A DNA stretch of 64,000 bases, taken from Phycisphaerae bacterium. Lineage in GTDB: Bacteria > Planctomycetota > Phycisphaerae > Phycisphaerales > UBA1924. Of the stretch, positions 26,929 to 35,220 are shown one piece after another. The stretch spans positions 763,106 to 827,105 of the forward strand of contig BJHL01000001.1 in the NCBI GenBank assembly GCA_014192545.1, written 5' to 3'. How positions within the stretch are numbered: position 1 is the stretch's first letter; the number at the start of each line of letters is the position of its first letter. The notes below the pieces were generated by a model that ran no database searches, had not been told where the DNA came from, and saw nothing but the letters and a program-made list of their open reading frames with translations. A program made the position numbers and the translations under genes.

Positions 26929-29900
26929 TCAGCACGAACCCCCTGCCAACACGGCGAACAAGTCCGTCACATCGCGATCATCCGGGAAGATGCCGTCGCC
27001 ATTGAAGTCAATCGAATCGCACGTCGGGCAAACGCCGCCAGCTATCACATCGAAGAAGTCAATCACGTCTTGATCTTCCGGGAAGACGCCGTTGTTGTTA
27101 AAGTCAACGTTGCCTCTGCCAGTCGTTACGCTCACGCTTAGGCACGCGCTTGGCCCACAAGCTCCTGTGGTCCGCACAAAGTATGTCGTGCTAACCACTG
27201 GTGACGCAATTGTGAGACTTGCGCTCGTACCAATGACAGACGAGCCACAAGAATCCGCAAACCACTCGTACGTCCCGCTACCACCAGACGCGCTCAGCAT
27301 GATCTGACCATCATCCACCGCGCAGAACGTGCTGCGATCCACCGCCACAGTTGTCGGCGGCGAAGTCGCCGCATTCACGTTCACGTTCACGCTCGCGCAC
27401 GTCGTATTGCCGCACGCACTCTCCCATCGGCAGAAGTACGTCGTGCTTGCCGTCGGACTTGCAATGACCAGCGATGTGCCCGTGCCAATGCTCGCGCTGC
27501 CGCATGAACCCGCAAACCACCGCAGTGTCGTGCCGCTTCCCGCTGTCGCACTCAGCGTGATACTGCCCGCATCATCCGAACAGAAGTTGTTGCGATTCAC
27601 GCTCGCCAGCGTCGGCGGCGAAGGTGCCGCATTCACGTTGACTGCCACACTCGCGCACAGCGAGTTCCCACACAGATTCTCCCATCGGCAGAAGTACTGC
27701 GTACTCGCCGCGGGGCTTGCAATCACAATCGAACTGCCAGTCCCAATGCTCGTACTGCCGCACGCATCCGCAAACCATCGAAGCGTCGCACCGCTGCCGC
27801 CACCGCCTGATGCAGTCAGCGTGATGTTGCCTGAATCATCCGAGCAGAAGTTGTTGCGATCCACCGTCACGCTGGTTGCAGCGGCAGGCGTTGTGTTGAT
27901 GGCAACCACCACCGTGCCGCACACCGCACTGCTCACATTGTCGCTCGTGCGACGAGCCCGCGCGAAGTAAGTTCCAACCAGAGGCGTGGGCACCACCAGC
28001 GGATTTCCAGTTCCAACCAGCGTTCCACCACAGCTTGTGCGGAACCAATCAACCACTTCGCCGCTTCCAACCGTCGCGCTGAGCGAAACCGATTGCCCCG
28101 CGCATGCCGGGTTGGGCGTCGCCGTCACATTCGTTGGTGTCGCAGGTGCAGCCACGTTGATGCGGAAACTGGGACTCACATTGAAGAACACATTGCCAAC
28201 AGCTCGCACCATGAAACGAGCCGTATTGGTGCTCACGCCGGGAATCGTCACCGCCTGCGTGCCGTCATTGGGCGTGTTCGCAAGCACAACTGTTGGAAAG
28301 GTCAATCCCCCATCGCTGCTCAGCAAGACATCAACGTTCGCACAATTCACAGGCGCCACGTTGCTACTCGCAACGTTCCACGTCAGCGTAAACGACGCAC
28401 CGCCATTAAGAAGCGGATTACCCGTCGGATTCGTCACCGTAAACGGCCCCGACGCAGTATTGATCGTCACCCGCGTTTCCGCTCCCGCGCCGCTTGGCTG
28501 AATCGCCACGCCGCCGCCACCACTGCGATTGTCGCGCACCGTCGCGCGGAAACTCAGCGTCCGCGCCGCCTGCGGCAAGAACTCGCCCGCATCACGCGTG
28601 CCATCAATCACGTCGTCCAGCGCGGGGAAAAATCGCGTCGCACTCGCCACCGGCGCACGTGCCCGGAAAATCGGATTCGTACCCAAATCTCCCTGCGAAA
28701 GCGCAGCCGCGCCCGCCGCCGTTGCACTATCGCTCTGTTCCCAGCTATACGTCAGCGCATCACCATCAGCATCAGCCGCACTCGTCACCGTGAGTGCGAA
28801 CGGCGTTTGCTGCGGAATCACATACGTCAGTCCCGGCGCCGTAATTGTCGGAATGTTGTTGGTCGTCACCAGCGCGCCATCACATGTCAGGCCGCTGATG
28901 AACGTTCGCATGCCCTGAATGTTCTCGTGATGAAAGAACGGATCGCTGTTGCTCTGCAAGTTGTCAGCGCCGCAGATGCCCGCGTACGCCATGACCGTCG
29001 AGCCACTGCCCGGTTCGTATCGCCAGCTCGTTGTACCTGCATTGCCGTTGCAGCCCGCAAAGCTGTGTTGTCCGCTGAACTGGTGCCCAAGCTCGTGCGC
29101 GATGTAATCCACAGCAAACGGATCACCAACCGGCGGATCAAAGCAGCTCACGCCTCGCGCCTTGTTGCCCGCACTGCACACCACACCCAGCCCCGCGACA
29201 CCGCCGCTGCCCGTGCGTCCAACCACATGCCCTACATCAAAGTTCGCGCTTCCAACCACCGTCGTGACGTTGGTCTGATTCGCGCTGATCATCTGATTGA
29301 CGTTAGAATCCGTATACGGATCCGTCGCGCTATCTGTATAAATGATGTTGGTGTTGTTCACCAGCAGCAGCCGCGTCTGCAGTTCGTTCTCGTAAATTCC
29401 GTTCACGCGGTTGATCAGCGTCGTGATCGCCACTTGTGCCTTGCTCTTTTTCACCGCGTCTGTATCCGCAGGCAAACTGTGATACGCCGTGAACTCCGCC
29501 GTCGCCGCAACCGCCAGCCGAACCGTGTTCAAACTCAGCACCACGCGCGTCTGAAATCCGCCGCCCGGCTGCTCCAACTGCCCGGCGTCCGCCCCAACCA
29601 AGCATCGCCACGCCGAACCAATCTCACGCGTGTAATCACGCTTGTAATAGCTCGTGTAGTAATCCACGTTTCCTTGGGTGCTCGGATCAATGTAATACGC
29701 TCCATTCACACTCAGCACCTGCGCATGAAACCCCGCCGGCGTCATGTCAAACCGCACGCTCGCAAACGCATCATCCAGTCCCTGCCCCGCATACGTCTTC
29801 ACGTCAGGCAGCTGCGCTGCCAAGTCAGGCATCATGATGGGTGATTCCACCACGCGGAATCGTTCAAACGTTCCATCAGGCTTGGGCAGCCACACAATAA

Positions 29901-30135
29901 TCGGCACCTGCCGGCTCGTCTCCAGCGGCGCACTCGCCAACGTTTGCCGCATCGCCACGACATCCAACAACACCTGCTGACCCTTCCCAGGCCTGATCCA
30001 AGGTGTCTGCGCTTCAACTTCAGCCGGCAGCGCATCAATTGCGAACCACCGACCATCCAGCGACATCTCCCCGCCGCGTGCCACGACGACGCACGCCGAC
30101 GCTGCAAACAAAGCCGCCAAGCAAGCAAAGCGCAT
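26929..30135 (-). CDS. Large secreted reprolysin-like metalloprotease with Ig-like repeats
   Basis: Protein of 1068 residues. A signal peptide (CLAALFAASACVVVA) precedes a propeptide-like region. The catalytic domain has the metzincin motif HELGHQFSGQHSF and a downstream Met-turn candidate STVMAYAGICG, as in M12B-like bacterial proteases. Next come a fibronectin/cadherin-like region and a domain with TFTLTWNVAS-type strands. Then at least four tandem Ig-like repeats follow, of about 85 residues, each with the pattern NNFCSDDxGxITLxAxxG, LRWFADxCGS and TYFCRWE. It ends with two dockerin-like modules (DFNNNGVFPEDQDVIDFF). ATG 30135 is preceded by GAGGAG. It likely digests proteins outside the cell or on its surface. 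Confidence 0.88.
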   Translation of the reverse strand: MRFACLAALFAASACVVVARGGEMSLDGRWFAIDALPAEVEAQTPWIRPGKGQQVLLDVVAMRQTLASAPLETSRQVPIIVWLPKPDGTFERFRVVESPIMMPDLAAQLPDVKTYAGQGLDDAFASVRFDMTPAGFHAQVLSVNGAYYIDPSTQGNVDYYTSYYKRDYTREIGSAWRCLVGADAGQLEQPGGGFQTRVVLSLNTVRLAVAATAEFTAYHSLPADTDAVKKSKAQVAITTLINRVNGIYENELQTRLLLVNNTNIIYTDSATDPYTDSNVNQMISANQTNVTTVVGSANFDVGHVVGRTGSGGVAGLGVVCSAGNKARGVSCFDPPVGDPFAVDYIAHELGHQFSGQHSFAGCNGNAGTTSWRYEPGSGSTVMAYAGICGADNLQSNSDPFFHHENIQGMRTFISGLTCDGALVTTNNIPTITAPGLTYVIPQQTPFALTVTSAADADGDALTYSWEQSDSATAAGAAALSQGDLGTNPIFRARAPVASATRFFPALDDVIDGTRDAGEFLPQAARTLSFRATVRDNRSGGGGVAIQPSGAGAETRVTINTASGPFTVTNPTGNPLLNGGASFTLTWNVASSNVAPVNCANVDVLLSSDGGLTFPTVVLANTPNDGTQAVTIPGVSTNTARFMVRAVGNVFFNVSPSFRINVAAPATPTNVTATPNPACAGQSVSLSATVGSGEVVDWFRTSCGGTLVGTGNPLVVPTPLVGTYFARARRTSDNVSSAVCGTVVVAINTTPAAATSVTVDRNNFCSDDSGNITLTASGGGGSGATLRWFADACGSTSIGTGSSIVIASPAASTQYFCRWENLCGNSLCASVAVNVNAAPSPPTLASVNRNNFCSDDAGSITLSATAGSGTTLRWFAGSCGSASIGTGTSLVIASPTASTTYFCRWESACGNTTCASVNVNVNAATSPPTTVAVDRSTFCAVDDGQIMLSASGGSGTYEWFADSCGSSVIGTSASLTIASPVVSTTYFVRTTGACGPSACLSVSVTTGRGNVDFNNNGVFPEDQDVIDFFDVIAGGVCPTCDSIDFNGDGIFPDDRDVTDLFAVLAGGSC

Positions 30136-30250
30136 AAGAACTCCTCGTTCATTCACGAACGTCAACCAACAACCCCCGATAAACCAATCAAACTTTCAAC
30201 CGAAACAGTCAACGCTGAACCAGTGCGAGCATTGCCCTCACGAGGGGAAC

Positions 30251-30279
30251 ACTATACCAGAATCGTCAAGTGAGCCCAA
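30251..30279 (-). promoter_or_regulatory. Candidate promoter for the metalloprotease gene
   Basis: On the minus strand TTGGGC (30274-30279) lies 17 bases before TATAGT (30251-30256), about 115 bases ahead of the start codon. It is a pattern match only. Confidence 0.35.
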
Positions 30280-30409
30280 TCCCGAAAAGAGCCCGAAAAT
30301 CACGCCGCTACTCGCCCGCTATCAGTCAGCGACTGCGCGTGCAGCAGGCATTCTGCCAATGAAACGTGCGCCATCCGGCTGTCTTCCTTGCAGCATTCCC
30401 GCTGGCAAC

Positions 30410-30973
30410 TCACATGCCGTACATGAACTCCTCACGCACGACCTTCCCATCCTGCACCGTGTACACCGCCACCTCACGCATCGTGCGCCGGTTGCCCGTC
30501 TTCTTCTCTTCCACATCCATCGTGATGTGTACCGAAAATCCCGTCGAGCCCACAAACGGCCCCTCAGCTCGGCAGCCATGCACCGTGTTCTCGTTCATCC
30601 AGCTTTGGCATTTTTCAAACACCGCCTTGCGACCATGCCAAGCGAGATTCGCGCCCATCCCCTCAATGCTCGCAAAATCCTTCGACCAATGCTTGTCCCA
30701 CAATGGCGTGTCGTCATGCGCCCCGCTGTTGAGGTGTGCAACCACCGCCGACCCAATCTCCATCGCACTCGCCCCGCCGCCCGTGCTGATGGGGTGCATC
30801 CCCACCAGCTTCTCAGCCTTCGCCGCGCTCGCCGCTGGCTTCTTCACTGCGACGGTTTTCATCGCTGGCTTGCTCGCCGGCTTCTTCGCTGGTGATTTCT
30901 TCACCGCAGCCTTCTTGCCCGCACCGTTCCCCGCAACCTTTGCCGCCATCTTCTTCGCTGTTTTCTTCGCCAT
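30410..30973 (-). CDS. SnoaL-like protein with histone-H1-like N-terminal tail
   Basis: Protein of 187 residues. The first 70 residues are almost entirely Lys, Ala, Pro and Val (phrases such as AKKTAKKMAAK, KKSPAKKPASKPA), like the tails of histone H1 and bacterial HU-tail proteins. From about 75 onward a nuclear-transport-factor-2/SnoaL-like fold is likely: WDKHWSKDFASIEG, AWHGRKAVFEKCQSWM, GPFVGSTGFSVHITMDVEEKKTG and REVAVYTVQDGKVVREEFMYGM. AGGTGGA precedes ATG 30973. The tail suggests DNA or RNA binding, while the folded part may be a small-molecule pocket or dimerisation unit. Confidence 0.78.
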   Translation of the reverse strand: MAKKTAKKMAAKVAGNGAGKKAAVKKSPAKKPASKPAMKTVAVKKPAASAAKAEKLVGMHPISTGGGASAMEIGSAVVAHLNSGAHDDTPLWDKHWSKDFASIEGMGANLAWHGRKAVFEKCQSWMNENTVHGCRAEGPFVGSTGFSVHITMDVEEKKTGNRRTMREVAVYTVQDGKVVREEFMYGM

Positions 30974-31084
30974 AGTGGTTCCACCTTTCACCGCGTGCAT
31001 CCGCACCGCTCGTGCGAAATGTACCACAGACTCGCGAAGTCTGCAAGCGAAACTGCATCACTCATCGCGCGGCAATTCTGCTGC

Positions 31085-32356
31085 TCACGAAATCGTCAAC
31101 GTCGGCTTCCCACTCCCCCCACGCACCCCCGCCAGCGCAACCTGCCCCTCCAGATTCGTCACCAAATCCTCCATCGCCTTCGCCAGCCGCTGCCCCGCCA
31201 AATCATCCTTCGCCGGCGTGAAGTTGCTCGTCGGATCGCCACTATCGCTGTTCCTCCGCAAACTCATCGTGATCGGCACCGCGCCAAGGAACGGCACATT
31301 CAACTTCTGCGCCATCACTTCCGCCCCGCCTCGCCCAAAAATGTCATACACCTTCCCATCATCACCCACAAATGAACTCATGTTCTCGACGACGCCCAGC
31401 ACCGGAATCTGCAATTGCTGGAACATCTTCGCCGCCCGCACCGCATCATCCTGCGCCACCTTCTGCGGCGTGCACACCACAACCGCCCCCGCCAGTTGCA
31501 GCGTCTGCGCCATCGTCAGCGACACATCGCCCGTCCCAGGCGGCAAATCAATAATCAAGTAATCAAGCTCGCCCCACTCCGTCTGCTCCGTCAATTGCTT
31601 GAACGCCCCGTGCGCCATCGGCCCGCGCCAAATCAGCGGCTTGTCCGCATCCACCAACTTGCCAATGGTCATCGCCTTGATGCCATGCGTCAGAAACGGC
31701 TGCAACATCCCGCGATGCACCACCGCATCCAGCGAAGCCAGGTTGAGCATCGTCGGCATGCTGGGCCCATAGATATCGCCATCCAAAAGTCCCACCGCAT
31801 ATCCCCGCCGCGCCAAACCCACCGCGATATTCAGCGAAATCGTGCTCTTCCCCACGCCCCCCTTGCCCGCACCAACCGCAATGATGTGCCGCGCATTCAC
31901 CGCACGCTCCGGCTGCTTGAGCCCAGGAATCGGCGTATGCCCACCGCTCGCCGGCTTGCTCTCAGCCGCCGCTTGCTTCTCACCCGCAGGTTTCGCACTC
32001 CCTGCTTTCTCACTCTGCGTCGGCCCACCACTCGCGCCACCAGCGCCGCTCGCACCAGCCATCGCCCCAAACCGCGCCGTATGCACCACCGTCCCGCCCT
32101 TGTTCACATACTCAATGATGAACGACTCCAGCCGCACACCCTCGCGCAGCGCATACGCGTCCATCGATTGCTTCGCGATCTTGCTCACGCCATCAAACTG
32201 CTCGCGCGTCGCGCCCTCGGGCAGCTCAATCTTCACGCTCGCATACGTGTCGCACACGCTGCTCCACAACATCGCATCTCTCTCCGCCAGCGTCCCGCCC
32301 AGCGGATGCGCCAGCGAGCCAATCACATACTTGATTCCGTCTTTGGTCAAAGGCAT
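31085..32356 (-). CDS. Mrp/NBP35-family P-loop ATPase
   Basis: Iron-sulfur carrier-type ATPase of 423 residues. The deviant Walker A is VGAGKGGVGKSTIS; DGDIYGPSMPTML, YLIIDLPPGTGDVSLT and VVCTPQKVAQDDAVRAAKMF follow in family order. The N-terminal MIP18-like domain is unusual in sequence (DGIKYVIGSLAHPLGGTLAE) and is joined by a Gly/Ala/Pro/Lys-rich linker. The C-terminal CxxC cluster ligand seen in many Mrp proteins is absent: the region reads VENMSSFVGDDGKVYDIFG. I prefer ATG 32356 to the upstream TTG 32398. Confidence 0.9.
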   Translation of the reverse strand: MPLTKDGIKYVIGSLAHPLGGTLAERDAMLWSSVCDTYASVKIELPEGATREQFDGVSKIAKQSMDAYALREGVRLESFIIEYVNKGGTVVHTARFGAMAGASGAGGASGGPTQSEKAGSAKPAGEKQAAAESKPASGGHTPIPGLKQPERAVNARHIIAVGAGKGGVGKSTISLNIAVGLARRGYAVGLLDGDIYGPSMPTMLNLASLDAVVHRGMLQPFLTHGIKAMTIGKLVDADKPLIWRGPMAHGAFKQLTEQTEWGELDYLIIDLPPGTGDVSLTMAQTLQLAGAVVVCTPQKVAQDDAVRAAKMFQQLQIPVLGVVENMSSFVGDDGKVYDIFGRGGAEVMAQKLNVPFLGAVPITMSLRRNSDSGDPTSNFTPAKDDLAGQRLAKAMEDLVTNLEGQVALAGVRGGSGKPTLTIS

Positions 32357-32660
32357 GAGTGTTTCCAAATCCGTAATTATCCAAACGCGGCGACCCAAAT
32401 CGCACGCAAATCAAAGCTTGCATCCATCGTAGGGTCCGTTTATCCGGTCTACGCCCCGCAGCTTTTGCACGCACGCTGCAATACGCCGCAATTCCCCGCG
32501 TTTAGCTCGATGTACAACCCATGCAGATGAACAACATCACCTGCAACGTCAACCAAGGCACGATCGTCCTGCTTCGTTCAACATCTCGTTCACCAATCTC
32601 TTTCACAGTCTCACCCGCCGCGCGTCCTCGCGGAATCGCGCAGCTCCAAGGAACTCCATC
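32357..32660. other. Divergent intergenic region
   Basis: A 304-base gap between the Mrp gene and the collagen-like gene, which should hold both promoters. No convincing hairpin, ORF or repeat is seen. Confidence 0.5.
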
Positions 32661-33530
32661 ATGCAACTTCGTACCGCAATCGTCCGTTCACTCACCCTCT
32701 TCGCCCTCGCTGGCTCACTGGTCACCATCCAAGTCGCCCAGGCCGACGACGACCTGAGCGGCCCCAAAGTCAAAGACAACAGCGTGCCCGGCAATAACCG
32801 CAAGCTCAGCCAAACCACCCCCAAAGAACGCGGCGAACCTCGCCCCGCAGGCGCACGCCAGTTCACCCGCGCTCTCGAAAGCCTCAAGGCCGACAGCACT
32901 CCCGCCGAGCTGCGCTTGACCGCCGATCAAGAATCAAAAATCCAAGGTTTCCGCAGCGATTTTGAAGCCAAAATGACCGCGTACCGCGATGCAAACAAAG
33001 CCGAAATCCTCGCTTTGCGTCAAGACGTCGGCCCGCGCGAACAACGCCGCATCGACGAAATGCTCCGCGGCCCCGAAGGCGAACGCGGCCCTCGCGGCGA
33101 GAAAGGCCCCCGTGGCGAAAAGGGCGACAAAGCCCAGCCAGGCGACATGCCCCCGCCCCCCGACGGAATGATGGACGACAGCAAGCCCGTCGATGAAGCC
33201 AAAGCCGACGCCGCTCGCACGCGCCTCAAGGAAATCTTCGAAGGCGCCCCCAAGCCCACCGAAGTCCAAGCCGACGTCATGGGCGTGCTGACCGAAGACC
33301 AAAAGCAGTTCGTCCGCACTTCCATGGAAAAAGCCGCCGAAGAACGCAAAGGTCGCGGCGAAGGTGAAGGCGAACGTGCTGGTCGCGGCGAAGAAATGTG
33401 GAAGAACCTCCCCGAAGCCGAGCGCGAAAAGCTCAAGAACATGACCCCCGAAGCACGTCGCGAATACCTCCGCGAAAAGATGCAGCAACGCGGCGGCGAA
33501 GGCAAGCGCGGCAACAAGCAACCCAAGTAA
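32661..33530 (+). CDS. Secreted helical protein with short collagen-like segment
   Basis: Protein of 289 residues with a signal peptide ending VAQA. It is mostly charged helix, with two LTADQ/LTEDQ-type turns (ELRLTADQESKIQGF and MGVLTEDQKQFVR), as in Spy/CpxP-like periplasmic proteins. Between them, near residues 133-155, lie at least seven Gly-X-Y triplets (GPRGEKGPRGEKGDK), a collagen-like stretch, followed by a Pro/Met-rich loop. The C-terminus is Gly-, Arg- and Lys-rich. The gene is alone, with its own strong terminator. A chaperone-like or metal-sensing periplasmic role is only a family-level guess. Confidence 0.75.
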   Translation: MQLRTAIVRSLTLFALAGSLVTIQVAQADDDLSGPKVKDNSVPGNNRKLSQTTPKERGEPRPAGARQFTRALESLKADSTPAELRLTADQESKIQGFRSDFEAKMTAYRDANKAEILALRQDVGPREQRRIDEMLRGPEGERGPRGEKGPRGEKGDKAQPGDMPPPPDGMMDDSKPVDEAKADAARTRLKEIFEGAPKPTEVQADVMGVLTEDQKQFVRTSMEKAAEERKGRGEGEGERAGRGEEMWKNLPEAEREKLKNMTPEARREYLREKMQQRGGEGKRGNKQPK

Positions 33531-33566
33531 GCGCGACCAAATCGCTCCGATAAGTCCAAGTCCTCC

Positions 33567-33600
33567 AACAACCCCGGCTCACCGCCGGGGTTGTTTTTGT
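33567..33600 (+). terminator. Rho-independent terminator
   Basis: AACAACCCCGGC pairs with GCCGGGGTTGTT (12 bases) and continues into TTTGTTG, 37 bases after the stop of the collagen-like gene. Confidence 0.88.
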
Positions 33601-34193
33601 TGCGAACGTACCCGCCGCTCACCCGCAACTCACTTCTAACCATGCACTTCCAAATCTTCGCATAAAATTTTCTTTCCCGACAATACGCCCCGCCCAACCC
33701 CGTTGAACTCAGTAGCGACGCTATCCGTCGCCTCTTTCCAATCTGCCCCCGATAGCGTGGAGGCTGGTGCTTTGTGCCCAGCCTTCCGCTTTTTTTGCTG
33801 CGCATAACCAGTCGCAACCTCTTCCAGTTTCTGGGGATACACGCGCACAAGTCACTTGTGTGTTCGCATTTTGATCGCATATTTCGGCCACTTACACCTC
33901 CCTTTTTTAAGAAAGTCAAGCACATTTGTGAAATCTGAACCGAAAATTGCGTGGTCCGTGAACACGAACTCCGATGTCTTGTACACTACATTGATCTCTC
34001 TCTCCTCCAGCGGGGCACCGTCTACCAGATGGTGCCTCGCTTGTTTTTGCGTTTCGTGATCCCTACGCCTGCTTTTCTCGGACATATCTGCCAACCTCGC
34101 TTTTCTCGGACGCTCGCTTTTCTCGGACGCTCGCATTTCCCGCTTTTCCCCGCATTTGCCAACGCCTCCCGAACGTCCCGCCAATCATCACCC
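33601..34193. other. Intergenic region upstream of the exopolysaccharide locus
   Basis: About 590 bases of lower GC content without a convincing gene. Near the right end CTCGCTTTTCTCGGACG is repeated twice in tandem (34096-34112, 34113-34129), with partial copies at 34071-34084 and from 34130. A reading frame open from 33951 joins the epimerase frame but lacks protein-like composition. Confidence 0.55.
34096..34134 (+). repeat. 17-base tandem repeat
   Basis: Two perfect units of CTCGCTTTTCTCGGACG plus a partial third, about 60 bases before the epimerase start codon. It could be a regulator-binding array or plain slippage. Confidence 0.7.
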
Positions 34194-35162
34194 ATGCCTT
34201 CCGACGGCCCCATCTTGGTCACCGGTGCTGCCGGCTTCATTGGCTCCCACCTCACCGCCGCCCTCCTCGCCCGCGGCATCACAGTGGTGGGGCTGGACAA
34301 TTTCGATCCCTACTACGACCGCTCCATCAAACAACGAAACGCCCGCGAAGCTGGCCTGGGCTCCGTCGCTCCACTCATCGAAGCGGACATCACCGACGAC
34401 GCCGCCCTGCGTTGCGTGTTCGATCAATACAAACCCTCGGGCGTCATCCACCTCGCAGGCAAGGCCGGCGTTCGCCCCAGCATCTCCGATCCTGCGGGCT
34501 ACATGCACACCAACGTCACCGGCACCGCACGCATCCTCGCACACGCGCATCGCGTTGCCAGTTCGCGCGTCGTCGTCGCGTCGTCCAGCAGCGTCTACGG
34601 CAACTGCAAAGTCTCGCCCTTCAGCGAAGACCTCGACGTCAGCACGCCCATCAGTCCCTACGCCGCCAGCAAACGCGCGTGCGAACTTCTCGCGCACGCG
34701 CACGTGCATCTCACCAAACAGCCAGTTGCGTTGCTGCGCTTCTTCACCGTCTTCGGCCCGCGCCAACGCCCCGACCTCGCCATCAGCGGCTTCATGCAAC
34801 GCATCTCCCAAGGCCATCCCATCGCCATGTTCGGCGACGGCACCACCGCCCGCGATTACACCTACGTCGACGACATCGTGCAAGGAATCTTGAACGCCTA
34901 CGACCGCGCCCCCGCCCACGGCTATCGCATCTGGAACCTGGGTAACAACAAACCCGTCAGCCTGCGCGACATGATCGCCGCCATCGAACAAGTTGTCGGT
35001 CGAGCCGCACAGATCGACCATAAACCCATGCAACCCGGCGACGTCGAACTGACCTGCGCCGACATCTCGCGCAGCACGCGCGAACTCGCCTACCAACCCC
35101 GCACCAGCTTTCACGAAGGCCTCGCCCGCCAATGGTCATGGATGCGTTCGCTGGGCAACTGA
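34194..35162 (+). CDS. NAD-dependent epimerase, UDP-glucuronate 4-epimerase-like
   Basis: Short-chain reductase-type sugar epimerase of 322 residues. The NAD motif is VTGAAGFIGSHLTAALL; the sugar-side NFDPYYDRSIKQRN is typical of UDP-glucuronate 4-epimerases (CapI type). The catalytic residues are in SSSSVYGN and SPYAASKRA (YxxxK). RFFTVFGPRQRPDLA and FGDGTTARDYTYVDDIVQGI complete the family pattern. It would supply UDP-galacturonate or a related sugar to the polysaccharide locus that follows. The start is ATG 34194, since the family begins there. Confidence 0.9.
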   Translation: MPSDGPILVTGAAGFIGSHLTAALLARGITVVGLDNFDPYYDRSIKQRNAREAGLGSVAPLIEADITDDAALRCVFDQYKPSGVIHLAGKAGVRPSISDPAGYMHTNVTGTARILAHAHRVASSRVVVASSSSVYGNCKVSPFSEDLDVSTPISPYAASKRACELLAHAHVHLTKQPVALLRFFTVFGPRQRPDLAISGFMQRISQGHPIAMFGDGTTARDYTYVDDIVQGILNAYDRAPAHGYRIWNLGNNKPVSLRDMIAAIEQVVGRAAQIDHKPMQPGDVELTCADISRSTRELAYQPRTSFHEGLARQWSWMRSLGN

Positions 35163-35175
35163 CCAAAACGAAAAA

Positions 35176-35197
35176 CCCCGTCGCACGGGCGACGGGG
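35176..35197. terminator. Terminator between convergent genes
   Basis: CCCCGTCGC pairs with GCGACGGGG (9 bases, loop ACGG) with AAAAA on the 5' side, so it fits the minus-strand gene at least as well as the epimerase. Confidence 0.75.
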
Positions 35198-35220
35198 CTG
35201 AGTTGCTGATTCAATTTCAT

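Noticed and set aside
28093..29844. Open frame of 583 codons on the plus strand opposite the metalloprotease
   Set aside because: Arg/His-rich antisense shadow; the minus-strand protein has clear catalytic and repeat motifs.
33951..34193. Upstream extension of the epimerase frame
   Set aside because: The family starts at ATG 34194; the extension crosses the tandem repeat and has no conserved pattern.
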